Source of the DNA: VXYL01 sp965203685
GTDB lineage: Bacteria > Pseudomonadota > Gammaproteobacteria > Pseudomonadales > Azotimanducaceae
Direction of reading: 5' to 3'
Length of the DNA: 64,000 bases
Assembly (NCBI GenBank): GCA_965203685.1
Contig: OZ241908.1
Location: 5,642,001-5,706,000, forward strand
The notes under the pieces were generated by a model. The model was not told the DNA's origin. It worked only from the letters and a program-made list of their open reading frames with translations, and searched no databases. The position numbers were made by a program, and so were the translations under genes. Below are positions 7,780 through 16,521 of the stretch, piece by piece (positions within the stretch are counted from its first letter, which is position 1; each line of letters begins with the position of its first letter).

Positions 7780-10130
7780 CCGATGCAACCACCCTCGACG
7801 GACTGCGTGTCGTCGACCTAGGCGCGCGCGCGTCCACGGCGTGGTGTTCCCGACTGCTGGCCGACTACGGCGCCGACGTGGTGATGGTCGAGCCGGGTGA
7901 CGGACACCCGTTGCGTCGCCTTCCGCCCTTCGATCCGGACGGCCGCAGCACGACGGCACGCTACTTCCTGGCCAATAAGCGTTCAGCGCCGCTCGAGCGA
8001 CGCGATGCACTGATCGCCGACGCGGACGTGATCGTCACCGATCAGGATGCGGCGGAACTGGCACGTACGAACCCTAAGGCGGTGGTCTGCGCGATCACGC
8101 CCTGCGGCCTCGATGCCGCCTCCTCGCGGCAGCGCGGCAACGACCTCACCGCCCATGCCCGGTCGGGGTGGGCAAGCGTCAACGGCCTCAAGGGTCGCCC
8201 GCCGCTCAAGGGAAGCGGCTACCAAGCGTCCTACCAAGTGGGGACGCTGGCGTACGGCTCGATCGTTGCGGCCATCGTGGAGCGAGAGGCGAGCAACGGT
8301 CGAGGTCAGGTCATCGACGTGGCCGAGCTTGACGTCCTGGTCTCGACCTTCGCGCCCGCACCGCTGCGGTACCAATACTCGGGGACGGTTGCGCCCCGCC
8401 GCGAGGCCGTCACCATGAATGACGGCCCCGTGCCGGTTCGTGACGGCTACTTCGCTCTGACGCTGTCGCGGCCGTTGTTCTGGCGAAAGGCGATGACGGT
8501 CCTCGGCTTGCCTGACCTGGCCGAGGACAAGGAACTGCAGCCGCCGGGAGTCCGGCAGAAGCACCGCGAACGCTACACGGCAAGGGTCGAAGCGGCCATG
8601 GCCGAGTGGACGCGTGCGGATCTCTTCGATGCTCTCGGCGCCGAGCGCGTCGTCGCCGGGCCGGCCTACCGGATCGACGAGATGGGCGACAACCCGCAAC
8701 TCGTCGCCAGGGGCTTCTTCCGCACAATGCCCGGCTCGGAGACGCGTTTCCCGGGCCCGTTCGCCCGCATGACGGCCTCGCCGTGGCGTCTCAACCACGA
8801 GATGCCCGACGTGGCGGCGGACGACGGCAACTACAGTTGCGGTGGGTTCGGGACCAAGGCGCCGGTTCGAGCGGGAGCGGACGGGCAAGGGCCGCTTAGC
8901 GGGTTCCGCGGTCTCGTCCTCACGCAGGCCTGGGCCGGGACGTATGCCACGGAACTGCTCGCTCTCCTCGGGGCCGACGTCATCCAGCTTGAGACCCGTG
9001 GCCGGCTCGACAGTTGGCGCGGCACGTACCAGAACCCGATCCCCCAGGCCCTCGAGGACGTCGCGACCGCCAAACACGCCTGGAACTGCAACCCGCTCTA
9101 CAACTCGGTCAATCTCAACAAACGCTGCATCACCGTGGACCTTTCGACGCCGGAAGGTGTCGGCATCTTCAAGGGCTTGCTGCCGCACGTTGATTTCGTC
9201 GCCGAGAACTTCTCGCCGCGGGTGATGGGCAACTTGGGGCTCGACTACGAGACGCTGTGCACGATCAAGCCGGACTTGGTGATGGCGAGCCTGTCGGCCG
9301 ATGGCGGGATCGGGCCGTGGACGCATGTGCCCGGCATCGGCGGCACCATCGAACCGTCGTCCGGCATGTCCGCGCTGCTCGGGTACGAAGGTGAACGGCC
9401 GCAGAACTCCGGGCAGATGTACCCGGACCCGGTCGCGGGGATCTGCGGTTTCGCGGCCATCGTGACAGCGCTCCTGCACCGCGACCGCACCGGTGAGGGC
9501 CAGTTCATCGACCTGTCCATGCAGGAGGCCAACTTCACGTTCATCGGCGATGCCTGGCTCGAGTACGAGGCGACCGGAGTCGTCCGCGGCGCCCAGGGCA
9601 ATCGACACCCGCTGTACGCACCCCACGGCGTCTACCCGTGCGCGGGCGACGACCAGTGGATCGCCATCGCGACGGAGACGGACGCCGAATTCGCGGCCCT
9701 CGCCGAGGTCCTCGAACTCGACGCGGTGGCGTGGCGGACCAACGCGGAGCGCAAGGCGCATGAAGCCGAGGTCGACGAGGCGATCGCCCTCCGTACGGTG
9801 TCTTGCGACAAAAGCGAGCTTGCCGCGCGGCTTACCGGACACGGGGTCACCGCCGCAGCCGTTCTAGATACCCGCGAGGTCGTTGATGACGCCCACCTGC
9901 GCGCTCGCGGCCACCTGGTGTGCGTCGATCACCCCGAAGCCGGCGCCATGTGGCAGTCGGGATGCCCGGTGCAATTCAGCCACACGCCCGTGGCCGTCAG
10001 TCGCCATGCGCCGCTGCAGGGGCAGCACTCGTTCGAGGTATTCCGCGACCTGCTTGGCATGACTAAGGACCGGTATCGGGAACTCGTGGAACAGGGCGTG
10101 ACCGGCAAGGGGCCGCGACCGTCTGATTGA
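7776..10130 (+). CDS. Tandem double-domain CaiB/BaiF (class III) CoA-transferase
   Basis: Two CaiB/BaiF domains fused in 784 aa, where the family is usually about 400. The GTG at 7776 overlaps the hydrolase stop. Domain 1 (about residues 1-370) starts LDGLRVVDLGARASTAWCSR. Domain 2 (about 375-784) starts GFRGLVLTQAWAGTYATELL. The catalytic Asp of the family aligns with Asp551 in MYPDPVAGICG of domain 2. The matching position in domain 1 is Ser152 (YQASYQVGTLAYG), so only the second half is likely to form the acyl-aspartyl intermediate. Family members work as interlocked dimers, and the fusion could make an asymmetric pseudo-dimer. The acyl substrate is unknown. Confidence 0.9.
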   Translation: MTDATTLDGLRVVDLGARASTAWCSRLLADYGADVVMVEPGDGHPLRRLPPFDPDGRSTTARYFLANKRSAPLERRDALIADADVIVTDQDAAELARTNPKAVVCAITPCGLDAASSRQRGNDLTAHARSGWASVNGLKGRPPLKGSGYQASYQVGTLAYGSIVAAIVEREASNGRGQVIDVAELDVLVSTFAPAPLRYQYSGTVAPRREAVTMNDGPVPVRDGYFALTLSRPLFWRKAMTVLGLPDLAEDKELQPPGVRQKHRERYTARVEAAMAEWTRADLFDALGAERVVAGPAYRIDEMGDNPQLVARGFFRTMPGSETRFPGPFARMTASPWRLNHEMPDVAADDGNYSCGGFGTKAPVRAGADGQGPLSGFRGLVLTQAWAGTYATELLALLGADVIQLETRGRLDSWRGTYQNPIPQALEDVATAKHAWNCNPLYNSVNLNKRCITVDLSTPEGVGIFKGLLPHVDFVAENFSPRVMGNLGLDYETLCTIKPDLVMASLSADGGIGPWTHVPGIGGTIEPSSGMSALLGYEGERPQNSGQMYPDPVAGICGFAAIVTALLHRDRTGEGQFIDLSMQEANFTFIGDAWLEYEATGVVRGAQGNRHPLYAPHGVYPCAGDDQWIAIATETDAEFAALAEVLELDAVAWRTNAERKAHEAEVDEAIALRTVSCDKSELAARLTGHGVTAAAVLDTREVVDDAHLRARGHLVCVDHPEAGAMWQSGCPVQFSHTPVAVSRHAPLQGQHSFEVFRDLLGMTKDRYRELVEQGVTGKGPRPSD

Positions 10131-10153
10131 GGAACGTTGAAGGGGAAAGCCAC

Positions 10154-10990
10154 ATGGCCTACGAGACCATAAGCTACGAAGTCGCCAACCACGTCGCGCG
10201 CATCACCACGGACCGCCCGCGCTACCGCAACGCCCAAAGCCGCCGCCTGCTCGAGGATCTCGACGACGCCTTCCGCGTCGCGTCGGAGGACACGGATGTG
10301 CGTGTGGTTGCCTTGTTCGGCGCTGGCGAGCACTTCTCCGGTGGCCACGATCTCGGCACGCCCGACGAACTCGCCGACCGTGAGCAGCGACCCCTGCAGG
10401 ACGGGGTGCGGGGCCGGTTCGACCACTCGCGGGAACAGTTCGTCGAGAAGACGATGCGTTGGCGCAACGTCCCGAAGCCCACGATCGCCGGGGTGCAGGG
10501 TTACTGCATCTTCGGCGGTTGGATCATCGCGAGCGCCATGGACATCATCTACGCGGCCGACAACGCGATGTTCCTCGGTTCGAACTTCCAGTATTTCTCC
10601 GTGCCGTGGGACATGCATCCGCGCAAGGCCAAGGAGTTGCTCTACGAGAGCCGCTTCGTGGATGCCGCGGAGGCCGCCGAACTCGGCTTGGTGAACCGGG
10701 TCGTACCGGCGCACGCGCTTCAGGATGAAGTCATCGCCTACGCGGAGCGCATCGCGCGCAATGACCCGTTCCAACTGCGCATGATCAAGCTCGCTGTCAA
10801 CCAGATGCAGGACACGCAGGGCTTCCACGCCCACATCACGGCGGCGCACTTGATGCACATCACGTCGGCGCAAGGGGAACGCGACCCCGACTTCGCCCTC
10901 AAGGTGCCCGAAGGTCGTCGGCGGCCGATGGTGGAACGGGCCTTCGAGCACTATCGGCTGAACAAGGCCCGCCAGGGCAAGGCGAGCTAA
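10154..10990 (+). CDS. Enoyl-CoA hydratase/isomerase family protein
   Basis: Crotonase-fold enzyme of 278 aa. ATG 10154 is chosen over a TTG at 10127 because AAGGGGAAAG precedes it. Motifs are ARITTDRPRYRNAQS at the N-terminus, HFSGGHDLGTPDE at the first oxyanion loop and GVQGYCIFGGWIIASAMDI at the second. A long insertion of acidic and basic residues after HDLG and a C-terminal VEGR-like tail separate it from housekeeping FadB-type hydratases. FSVPWDMHPRKAKELL replaces the usual catalytic-Glu region, so the reaction may not be simple hydration. It is the third gene of the plus-strand acyl-CoA operon, 23 bases after the CoA-transferase. Confidence 0.87.
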   Translation: MAYETISYEVANHVARITTDRPRYRNAQSRRLLEDLDDAFRVASEDTDVRVVALFGAGEHFSGGHDLGTPDELADREQRPLQDGVRGRFDHSREQFVEKTMRWRNVPKPTIAGVQGYCIFGGWIIASAMDIIYAADNAMFLGSNFQYFSVPWDMHPRKAKELLYESRFVDAAEAAELGLVNRVVPAHALQDEVIAYAERIARNDPFQLRMIKLAVNQMQDTQGFHAHITAAHLMHITSAQGERDPDFALKVPEGRRRPMVERAFEHYRLNKARQGKAS

Positions 10991-11090
10991 GTGGTACGCG
11001 GGCATCCCCAGCCGTAAAGTGCCCTCTTGCGCGCGGCGGAACCGGTATTAAACTGCCGCCTTTCGCCGCGAAACGCTCGTTCGCACCGCC

Positions 11091-12251
11091 ATGGACTACC
11101 CGCTCACCGGCCTGAAAGTACTCGACCTTTCGCGCGTCCTCGCGGGGCCGTTTGCGAGCCGCATGCTCGCGGATCTCGGTGCGGACGTCGTCAAGGTCGA
11201 ACCGCCGGACGGCGACCTGACGCGCCTTTGGGGCGCGACGCCCGGTGGTGTCCCCGGCTATTTCCACCAACAGAACGCCGGCAAGCGTGACATCTGCGTG
11301 GACCTTAGGAAGCCGGCCGGTGTCGAAGTGGTCAAGCGCTTGGCGAAGAAGGCGGACCTAGTGATCGAGAATTTCCGGCCCGGCGTGCTGCACCGGCTCG
11401 GTCTTGGCTACGAAGTGTTGAAGGCACTCCGCGAGGACATCGTGCTGTTGTCCATATCGGGTTTCGGCCAAGAGGGTCCCGAATCTCGCCGGACCGCGTA
11501 CGCAGCGGCCATCCACGCCGAGTCGGGGCTTGTCCAGCGCCAGGCGAGGGACGGTCGCCCGCCCGCTGACATCCAGATGTCGGTAGGGGACACCAACGCG
11601 GCCCTGCACGGCTTGATCGCCGCGCTCTCGGCGCTGCTGATGCGTGATCGGACCGGCGTGGGCCAACACATCGACATTGCGATGCTCGACGCGATGCTCG
11701 TCACCGACGACCAGTTGCAATACGACCTTGAAGATTCGAGAGACACGGCGCCGCAGCTTTCCGAGATCTGGCCCACGGGTGCCGGGGCGGTGCTGATCGC
11801 CGGCGACTTCCGCCACGTCTGGCGCCAGTTAGCGACTCGCAAGGGCGTTGCCGACCCGACGCCGCCTGGGGCGCCGCTTGCCGACAAGATCCGCTCGCGC
11901 CGCTCCGCCGCCGCGACGTTTTTCGCAAGCCTTGGGAGCAAGGACGAGGTGCGGGAGGCGATGGAAAGCATGAATCTCGCTTGGGGTGATGTGCGTTCGT
12001 CGGCTGACGTGCGCGAGTCGCCCACCGTTCGCTATCGCGGGTCCATCGCGGATGTGGACGACCGGGCGGGTGGCACGCGGCCCATCACCCAGTCCCCGTA
12101 CCGGTTCTCCAACGCGGAATCGGGTGTGCGCGGCGTGGCGCCCCATCGGGGCGAGCATAACGCCGCCGTATTGATGGACTGGCTCGGTTGCAGCGATGCC
12201 GACATCGCGTGCTGGCGGGACGATGGAGTGCTGTTGGAGAACGTGCCATGA
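11091..12251 (+). CDS. CaiB/BaiF (class III) CoA-transferase
   Basis: Single-domain class III CoA-transferase of 386 aa. It begins MDYPLTGLKVLDLSRVLAGP, followed by LGADVVKVEPPDGD at the CoA-binding region. The catalytic Asp is Asp167 in MSVGDTNAALHG, close to the position in formyl-CoA transferase. The C-terminal stretch from about residue 240 contains the usual shorter domain. It moves CoA between carboxylates; the donor and acceptor cannot be read from sequence. The 3' end overlaps the Hsp70-like gene by ATGA, so both belong to one transcript. Confidence 0.93.
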   Translation: MDYPLTGLKVLDLSRVLAGPFASRMLADLGADVVKVEPPDGDLTRLWGATPGGVPGYFHQQNAGKRDICVDLRKPAGVEVVKRLAKKADLVIENFRPGVLHRLGLGYEVLKALREDIVLLSISGFGQEGPESRRTAYAAAIHAESGLVQRQARDGRPPADIQMSVGDTNAALHGLIAALSALLMRDRTGVGQHIDIAMLDAMLVTDDQLQYDLEDSRDTAPQLSEIWPTGAGAVLIAGDFRHVWRQLATRKGVADPTPPGAPLADKIRSRRSAAATFFASLGSKDEVREAMESMNLAWGDVRSSADVRESPTVRYRGSIADVDDRAGGTRPITQSPYRFSNAESGVRGVAPHRGEHNAAVLMDWLGCSDADIACWRDDGVLLENVP

Positions 12252-13678
12252 GCCGTTTGGGCGTCGGGATCGATTTCGGCACCACGAACTCCGCCGCCGC
12301 GGTGTTCGACGGCGAGAAGGTGACGCTCGTCCCCTTGGAGGCAGGTGCTGCGGGTGCGCCGGCCTCGGAGCACGACGGCGAGATCATGCCGTCCGCCACC
12401 TACATCGATCGCGGCTTGCAGACGTGTACTGGTCGCGAAGCGATCCGCCGTTACATCGACGACAACACCGGCCGCAAGGTCGAACTCGTGCCCGAAGTGA
12501 TTGGCAAGGCGAGCCTTGCGGTCGGCCATGCCGGTGCCGATTCGCGCACGCCAGGCGAGACCCTGACCGTCGACGTCTATGGCGACGCCATGACCGACAT
12601 CGGGCTTCAAGGACGCCTGTTCCGGGGCGTCAAACGCCTGCTCGGCAAGAACGACGTGCGCCGGCTGATGGTTTTCGACCATCCTTTTCGCCCCGTGGCG
12701 CTCATCACGCCGATCCTGCTGCGCATCCAGAAGACCCTTGCGGCGGGTCGGGCCGGGGCGTGCCCCGAGGCCTGTGTCGGCCATCCAGTGAATTTCGAGG
12801 GCCGCGATCCGCTACGCAACCAGCTTGCCCTGTCTCGGCTTGGCGAGGCGTACCGGTACGCCGGGGTCAAGCAACCCCGGTTCTATCCCGAACCCATCGC
12901 CGCCGCCGTGAGCTTCCTGCACGGCCGCGAGGTGAAGACTGGCGAGCACCTCTTGACCGTGGACTTCGGCGGCGGCACGTTGGACTTCTGCGTACTCGAA
13001 CGCACGGTCAGCGGCAGTTTCCGCGTTGTTGCCACCCACGGGATCGCTCTTGGCGGTGATCACATCGACCAGCGCCTTTTCCGGGAACTGCTGTTCCCGC
13101 TGCTCGGCAAGGGCGAGCGCTGGCGGCGGCGCGGCGAATACAGCGACATCGACACGGCGTTCCCGTTCGAAGACTACGAGGACCTCCTGGTGAACTGGGC
13201 GGTGACGTACATGCTCAATCAGAACCGCTACACCGCCGCGGTGCAGGACTGCATCGAGCATGGCGGCGCGGCGCGCTTCAAGTTCCGCCGGCTTCGGGAA
13301 CTGATCCAGCAAAACTTGGGCTATGTCGTCTTCCAAGCCATCAAGGATTTCAAGGCGAGGCTATCCGCCGAGGACGAGGCGATCCTGGACATCCCGGAGA
13401 TCGATGTCGAAGTGTCGCTGACGCGAGGCGGCTTCGAGACGTTGATCGCCGACCTGCTCCGCCAGGTCGAGGAGGCTGTGGACCGGACGCTCGCGCTGTC
13501 CGGGCTGCCTCGAGACGCCATCGACGTCGTGTTGCGCACGGGTGGCTCATCGTTGATCCCGGCCGTTCACGAGATCCTCGACCAACGCTTCCCGGGCCGT
13601 GTCGTGGACCACGATCCGTTCACCAGCGTCGCCATGGGGTTGGCGATCGCCGACTACCACGGTCTGCCGGCGAGTTGA
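12248..13678 (+). CDS. Hsp70-family (YegD-like) protein
   Basis: ATPase-domain-only Hsp70 relative, 476 aa. ATG 12248 overlaps the CoA-transferase stop. Phosphate-binding motifs of the actin/Hsp70 fold are GVGIDFGTTNSAAAVF at the N-terminus, LTVDFGGGTLDFCVLE in the middle and VLRTGGSSLIPAV near the C-terminus, with VGHPVNF in between. There is no recognisable substrate-binding domain, as in E. coli YegD. Its place inside a CoA-transferase/crotonase operon is unusual; it may help mature or regulate these enzymes. No DnaJ or GrpE gene is nearby. Confidence 0.88.
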   Translation: MSRLGVGIDFGTTNSAAAVFDGEKVTLVPLEAGAAGAPASEHDGEIMPSATYIDRGLQTCTGREAIRRYIDDNTGRKVELVPEVIGKASLAVGHAGADSRTPGETLTVDVYGDAMTDIGLQGRLFRGVKRLLGKNDVRRLMVFDHPFRPVALITPILLRIQKTLAAGRAGACPEACVGHPVNFEGRDPLRNQLALSRLGEAYRYAGVKQPRFYPEPIAAAVSFLHGREVKTGEHLLTVDFGGGTLDFCVLERTVSGSFRVVATHGIALGGDHIDQRLFRELLFPLLGKGERWRRRGEYSDIDTAFPFEDYEDLLVNWAVTYMLNQNRYTAAVQDCIEHGGAARFKFRRLRELIQQNLGYVVFQAIKDFKARLSAEDEAILDIPEIDVEVSLTRGGFETLIADLLRQVEEAVDRTLALSGLPRDAIDVVLRTGGSSLIPAVHEILDQRFPGRVVDHDPFTSVAMGLAIADYHGLPAS

Positions 13679-13683
13679 TCAAC

Positions 13684-14154
13684 ATGGTCGTTGACTTCGA
13701 GGCTGTGCTTGGGCGTTTCACCGCTGCCGTGGAGGCAGGCGACGGGAAGGGCCTCGCGGCCTTGTTCACGCCCGACGGCGTTTACGAGGACCGCTTCTAC
13801 GGCGCCAAGGCCGGTCGCGAGGCGATCGCGGACATGCTCGAGCAGGAGTTCTGGGGCCATGCGGAAGGTTTCCGCTGGCGCATGTTCGAGCCCGTCTGCG
13901 ACGGCACGTTCGGATATGCCCGTTACCTGTTCAGCTACTCATCGACGATTGCGGGCGTCGAAGGGCGTACCGTCGTCTTCGACGGCTTCAGCCAGTTCCG
14001 CTTCGACCCGGCGCGCGATGACGACTTGATCCTGCGCTACCGGGAGCAGTTCAACACCGGCATGGCCATGGCACAGCTCGATTTCGAACCGGCCCGGATC
14101 GCCAAGCACCTGGCCAAGATCGCGGCGCAGCTACGCACCGACTCGGGGTTCTGA
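13684..14154 (+). CDS. SnoaL-like/NTF2-fold protein
   Basis: A 156-aa protein with the compact alpha+beta cone fold pattern of SnoaL/NTF2 proteins: VLGRFTAAVEAGDGKGLAAL, then FTPDGVYEDRFYGAKAGREA, and a later strand FDGFSQFRFDP. Such proteins act as isomerases, hydratases or ligand binders; the reaction here is unknown. ATG 13684 is used; a TTG at 13675 overlapping the Hsp70 stop is an alternative. It is the last gene of the plus-strand operon and is followed by a palindromic repeat at 14156-14180. Confidence 0.75.
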   Translation: MVVDFEAVLGRFTAAVEAGDGKGLAALFTPDGVYEDRFYGAKAGREAIADMLEQEFWGHAEGFRWRMFEPVCDGTFGYARYLFSYSSTIAGVEGRTVVFDGFSQFRFDPARDDDLILRYREQFNTGMAMAQLDFEPARIAKHLAKIAAQLRTDSGF

Positions 14155-14155
14155 A

Positions 14156-14180
14156 GGTACGCGGACGTCCACGTCCGCAT
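14156..14180. repeat. Palindromic intergenic repeat, copy A
   Basis: GGTAC followed by the near-perfect palindrome GCGGACGTCCACGTCCGC and AT. The same 25 bases occur at 53614-53638. Both copies sit where two genes converge, here between the SnoaL-like gene and the Nudix gene. A bidirectional terminator or REP-like element is plausible; there is no strong U-run. Confidence 0.75.
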
Positions 14181-14203
14181 ATTTCGTCCTCGGGTAGCCG
14201 CAG

Positions 14204-14815
14204 CTACTCAGGCAGACGCCGATACCCCGGATCCAAGGTCTCGAAGAACGTCTGCACCATCCGGTAGGTCATCCCCCAGACGAAGTGTCCGCCTGCCAAC
14301 CGGAACCCGCTGAACGCGCCGGGGCCGTCTTCCGGCGCCCCGTCGTCGAATGGCGGCGTCGAGCGGGCCGCGTTGTGACCGTGGAACATCGGTGCCAGCG
14401 GCGTCCACACCGCTTCCGCCACTTCGTGGTTCAAGGCGAAAGAGGGATCGCCGTCGATCTCGAACACGAAGGGTGCCACCAGCATCCGGCGACGCACGCT
14501 CATGGGCGTTTGCCAAGGCAGTTCGCCGAGCACGGGTGCTGCGGAGATGTCGAGGCCGATCTCCTCGGCTGTTTCGCGCACGGCGGCCGCCTTCAGATCG
14601 GCGTCGCCGGGGTCGCGGTGGCCGCCGGGGAACGCCATGTGCCCGGACCACGGGTCACCGGCTTTCTCGGCGCGCTTGATGAACAGCGTCTCCGTGGTGC
14701 CGTTGATCGCGCGTAGCACGACGGCCACGGCGGCTTGCCGGGTGTCGTCGCTGATTGCGGGGCGGGCGGGGTCCGTGGCCGCCAGTCGGCGGCGAATCGA
14801 GGCGAGATCGAGCAT
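14204..14815 (-). CDS. Nudix hydrolase, CoA pyrophosphatase-like
   Basis: Cleaves nucleoside diphosphates linked to another group. The protein is 203 aa from ATG 14815 (MLDLASIRRRL). The Nudix box reads GGHRDPGDADLKAAAVRE then TAEEIGL. It has the one-residue-longer spacing seen in NudL/YeaB-type CoA pyrophosphatases and a preceding WSGHMAFPGG like their signature. A CoA-related substrate fits the many CoA enzymes nearby, but ADP-ribose or (d)NTP hydrolysis is not excluded. It runs antisense to the preceding operon and is divergent from the thioesterase gene. Confidence 0.85.
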   Translation of the reverse strand: MLDLASIRRRLAATDPARPAISDDTRQAAVAVVLRAINGTTETLFIKRAEKAGDPWSGHMAFPGGHRDPGDADLKAAAVRETAEEIGLDISAAPVLGELPWQTPMSVRRRMLVAPFVFEIDGDPSFALNHEVAEAVWTPLAPMFHGHNAARSTPPFDDGAPEDGPGAFSGFRLAGGHFVWGMTYRMVQTFFETLDPGYRRLPE

Positions 14816-14864
14816 TCGGCCATGATACCTTGACGGCGTTGACACCGCCGGTGAAGGGAGATTC

Positions 14865-15266
14865 GTGAGCCGCTTGGATTCCAGTGCCAACCGCTGCTTC
14901 GTCTGCGGACCGAGCAACCCGATCGGGCTGCAGATCCGTTTCCGTCTTGATGGCGAAGTGTGCCGCGCCGAGTTCACGCCTGATGCCGTTCACGCCGGGT
15001 ACGACGGCGTCACCCATGGCGGCATCCTGTTCAGCCTCCTCGACGATGTCATGGCCAACATCATCTTCCTGCGCGGCGAGCGCTGTTTCACGGCCAAGGC
15101 CGAGGTCCGCTATAGGCAACCGCTACCGGTGGGCACGGCGGTGCGACTCGAGGGTCGCCAGCAGCGGCGCAAGGGACGCCTCGCGCTGCTCGAGGGCAAG
15201 GTGATCCGTGCGGACACCGACGAAGTCGTGGCCGAAGCTTCGGGGCACTTCATGGTGGAGGCTTGA
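14865..15266 (+). CDS. PaaI-family hotdog thioesterase
   Basis: Hydrolyses acyl-CoA thioesters; hotdog fold, 133 aa. The start is GTG 14865 with AAGGGAG upstream. The N-terminal RCFVCGPSNPIGLQIRF pattern and the central GVTHGGILFSLLDDVMAN are characteristic; the HGG and following acidic residue form the active site in the family. The C-terminal strand runs VAEASGHFMVEA. It overlaps nothing and stops 6 bases before the end of the convergent epimerase gene. Confidence 0.87.
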   Translation: MSRLDSSANRCFVCGPSNPIGLQIRFRLDGEVCRAEFTPDAVHAGYDGVTHGGILFSLLDDVMANIIFLRGERCFTAKAEVRYRQPLPVGTAVRLEGRQQRRKGRLALLEGKVIRADTDEVVAEASGHFMVEA

Positions 15267-15272
15267 AATCGA

Positions 15273-16442
15273 TTACCGGTCTCTTGCTTCAAGCTCTTTG
15301 CGCAGTGCCGGATCGATCGCCGGGTAGGTGTGCGGGTTCCACTTGGACTTTATGCCGAGATCGTTGCCGTCACGCTGCCAATTGTCTTCGCCGGGCCGGG
15401 TGTGCACGAGACCCCAGGCCAACAGCGAGTCGGCATTGTCTCGGATGGCCTCTTCGGCGCTCTTGGGTTCGAGCCCAAGCTGGGTGACCACCTTTTCCAG
15501 GAACGCGACGGGGCCTCGACGAACCGGTCCGTCGCGGTAGTTCCCGCCGATGCCGATGCCGGGGTAGAGGCGACGTAGGATCGCTTGCACGGCGTCTTGG
15601 GGCATGAGGCCGGACTCGTCGGCGGCGACCAGGTTGTAGCGATCGCCGTTGGCATTGTCCGGGCACTCGATGATGAGCCGCTGCGCCGCCGCGACATCGC
15701 GCACGTCGACGATGTTCCAGTACATGCGCGGATGGCCGTAGCCCTCGAGCATGTCGCCGATGCGCGTCTGCCAGGCCCACGGGCGTTGGTGGGTCGCCGA
15801 CAGCAACGGTCCGATGACATGGCACGGGCAGACGCCGAATGCCTCGAAACCGCAGGCGGCGCCCTCGGCGTAGACGTAGCGCTCCGTCTCGACCTTGGTC
15901 ATGGCGTAGGCGACTTCCCTGTTGCGGGCCACGGTGTCCATGTCCCACCCCGATCCCTCGCGCCGCTGCGCCTGGTTCATGTCGGCCCACGAGTCCTCCG
16001 TGTACACGTGGCCTTCGGGCGCGGGATGGCCGACCGCCGCGAAGGAACTGGTGTACACAAGGCGTCGGACGGTGCCCGCCTTCTTGAGCGAGTCGAGTAG
16101 CAGCCGCGTGGCCGTCAGTCCGCCGTCGTAGACCTTTTGGGGCGTCGAACCCACAAGGTTGCCCATCTCCGCAGCGGCGTGAAAGACGGCAACGCAATCG
16201 GCGAACACCTCGTCGTAGGCGCCGGGCACGGTGAGATCACAGGTGTGCAGGGTCACCGAACCCGGGCCGATGGCGTTCATCGCGTTGAGATGTGCGGTAT
16301 TGGCGAGATTCGCCGAGTCGCGCACGCAGGCACGAACGGTGTAGCCGTGCTCGACGAGGTCCTTGACGATGTGCGAGCCGATGTAGCCGGCGCTGCCGGT
16401 CACTGCAACGGGGCCATCTTGCGGCCCGATGGGATTGGCCAT
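15273..16442 (-). CDS. NAD-dependent epimerase/dehydratase family protein
   Basis: Extended SDR of 389 aa. The NAD-binding motif is VAVTGSAGYIGSHIV at residues 12-26, followed by VFHAAAEMGN, a catalytic Ser/Thr in VYTSSFAAVG and the YAMTK Tyr/Lys pair. A substrate-domain motif, YWNIVDVRDVAAAQ, matches dihydroflavonol reductase-like and cinnamoyl-CoA reductase-like members. The ATG is at 16442. It lies downstream of the sulfotransferase-like and SDR genes on the same strand with gaps of 79 and 22 bases, so the three may form one operon. Confidence 0.85.
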   Translation of the reverse strand: MANPIGPQDGPVAVTGSAGYIGSHIVKDLVEHGYTVRACVRDSANLANTAHLNAMNAIGPGSVTLHTCDLTVPGAYDEVFADCVAVFHAAAEMGNLVGSTPQKVYDGGLTATRLLLDSLKKAGTVRRLVYTSSFAAVGHPAPEGHVYTEDSWADMNQAQRREGSGWDMDTVARNREVAYAMTKVETERYVYAEGAACGFEAFGVCPCHVIGPLLSATHQRPWAWQTRIGDMLEGYGHPRMYWNIVDVRDVAAAQRLIIECPDNANGDRYNLVAADESGLMPQDAVQAILRRLYPGIGIGGNYRDGPVRRGPVAFLEKVVTQLGLEPKSAEEAIRDNADSLLAWGLVHTRPGEDNWQRDGNDLGIKSKWNPHTYPAIDPALRKELEARDR

Positions 16443-16521
16443 GGGTTTCTAAGCCTTGAGCGATTCGAAGATGGCCAGTTTGAGCGAACCGCGTTGGGAA
16501 TCAACCGGGCCTTGTTGAGTC

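Noticed and set aside
7983..9842. Long open frame on the minus strand (about 619 codons)
   Set aside because: Exact antisense of the double CoA-transferase; low-complexity Arg/Val/Glu-rich translation typical of GC-rich shadow frames, no family match.
10993..11003. GGTACGCGG resembling the intergenic palindrome
   Set aside because: Only the first nine bases match and the second arm is missing.
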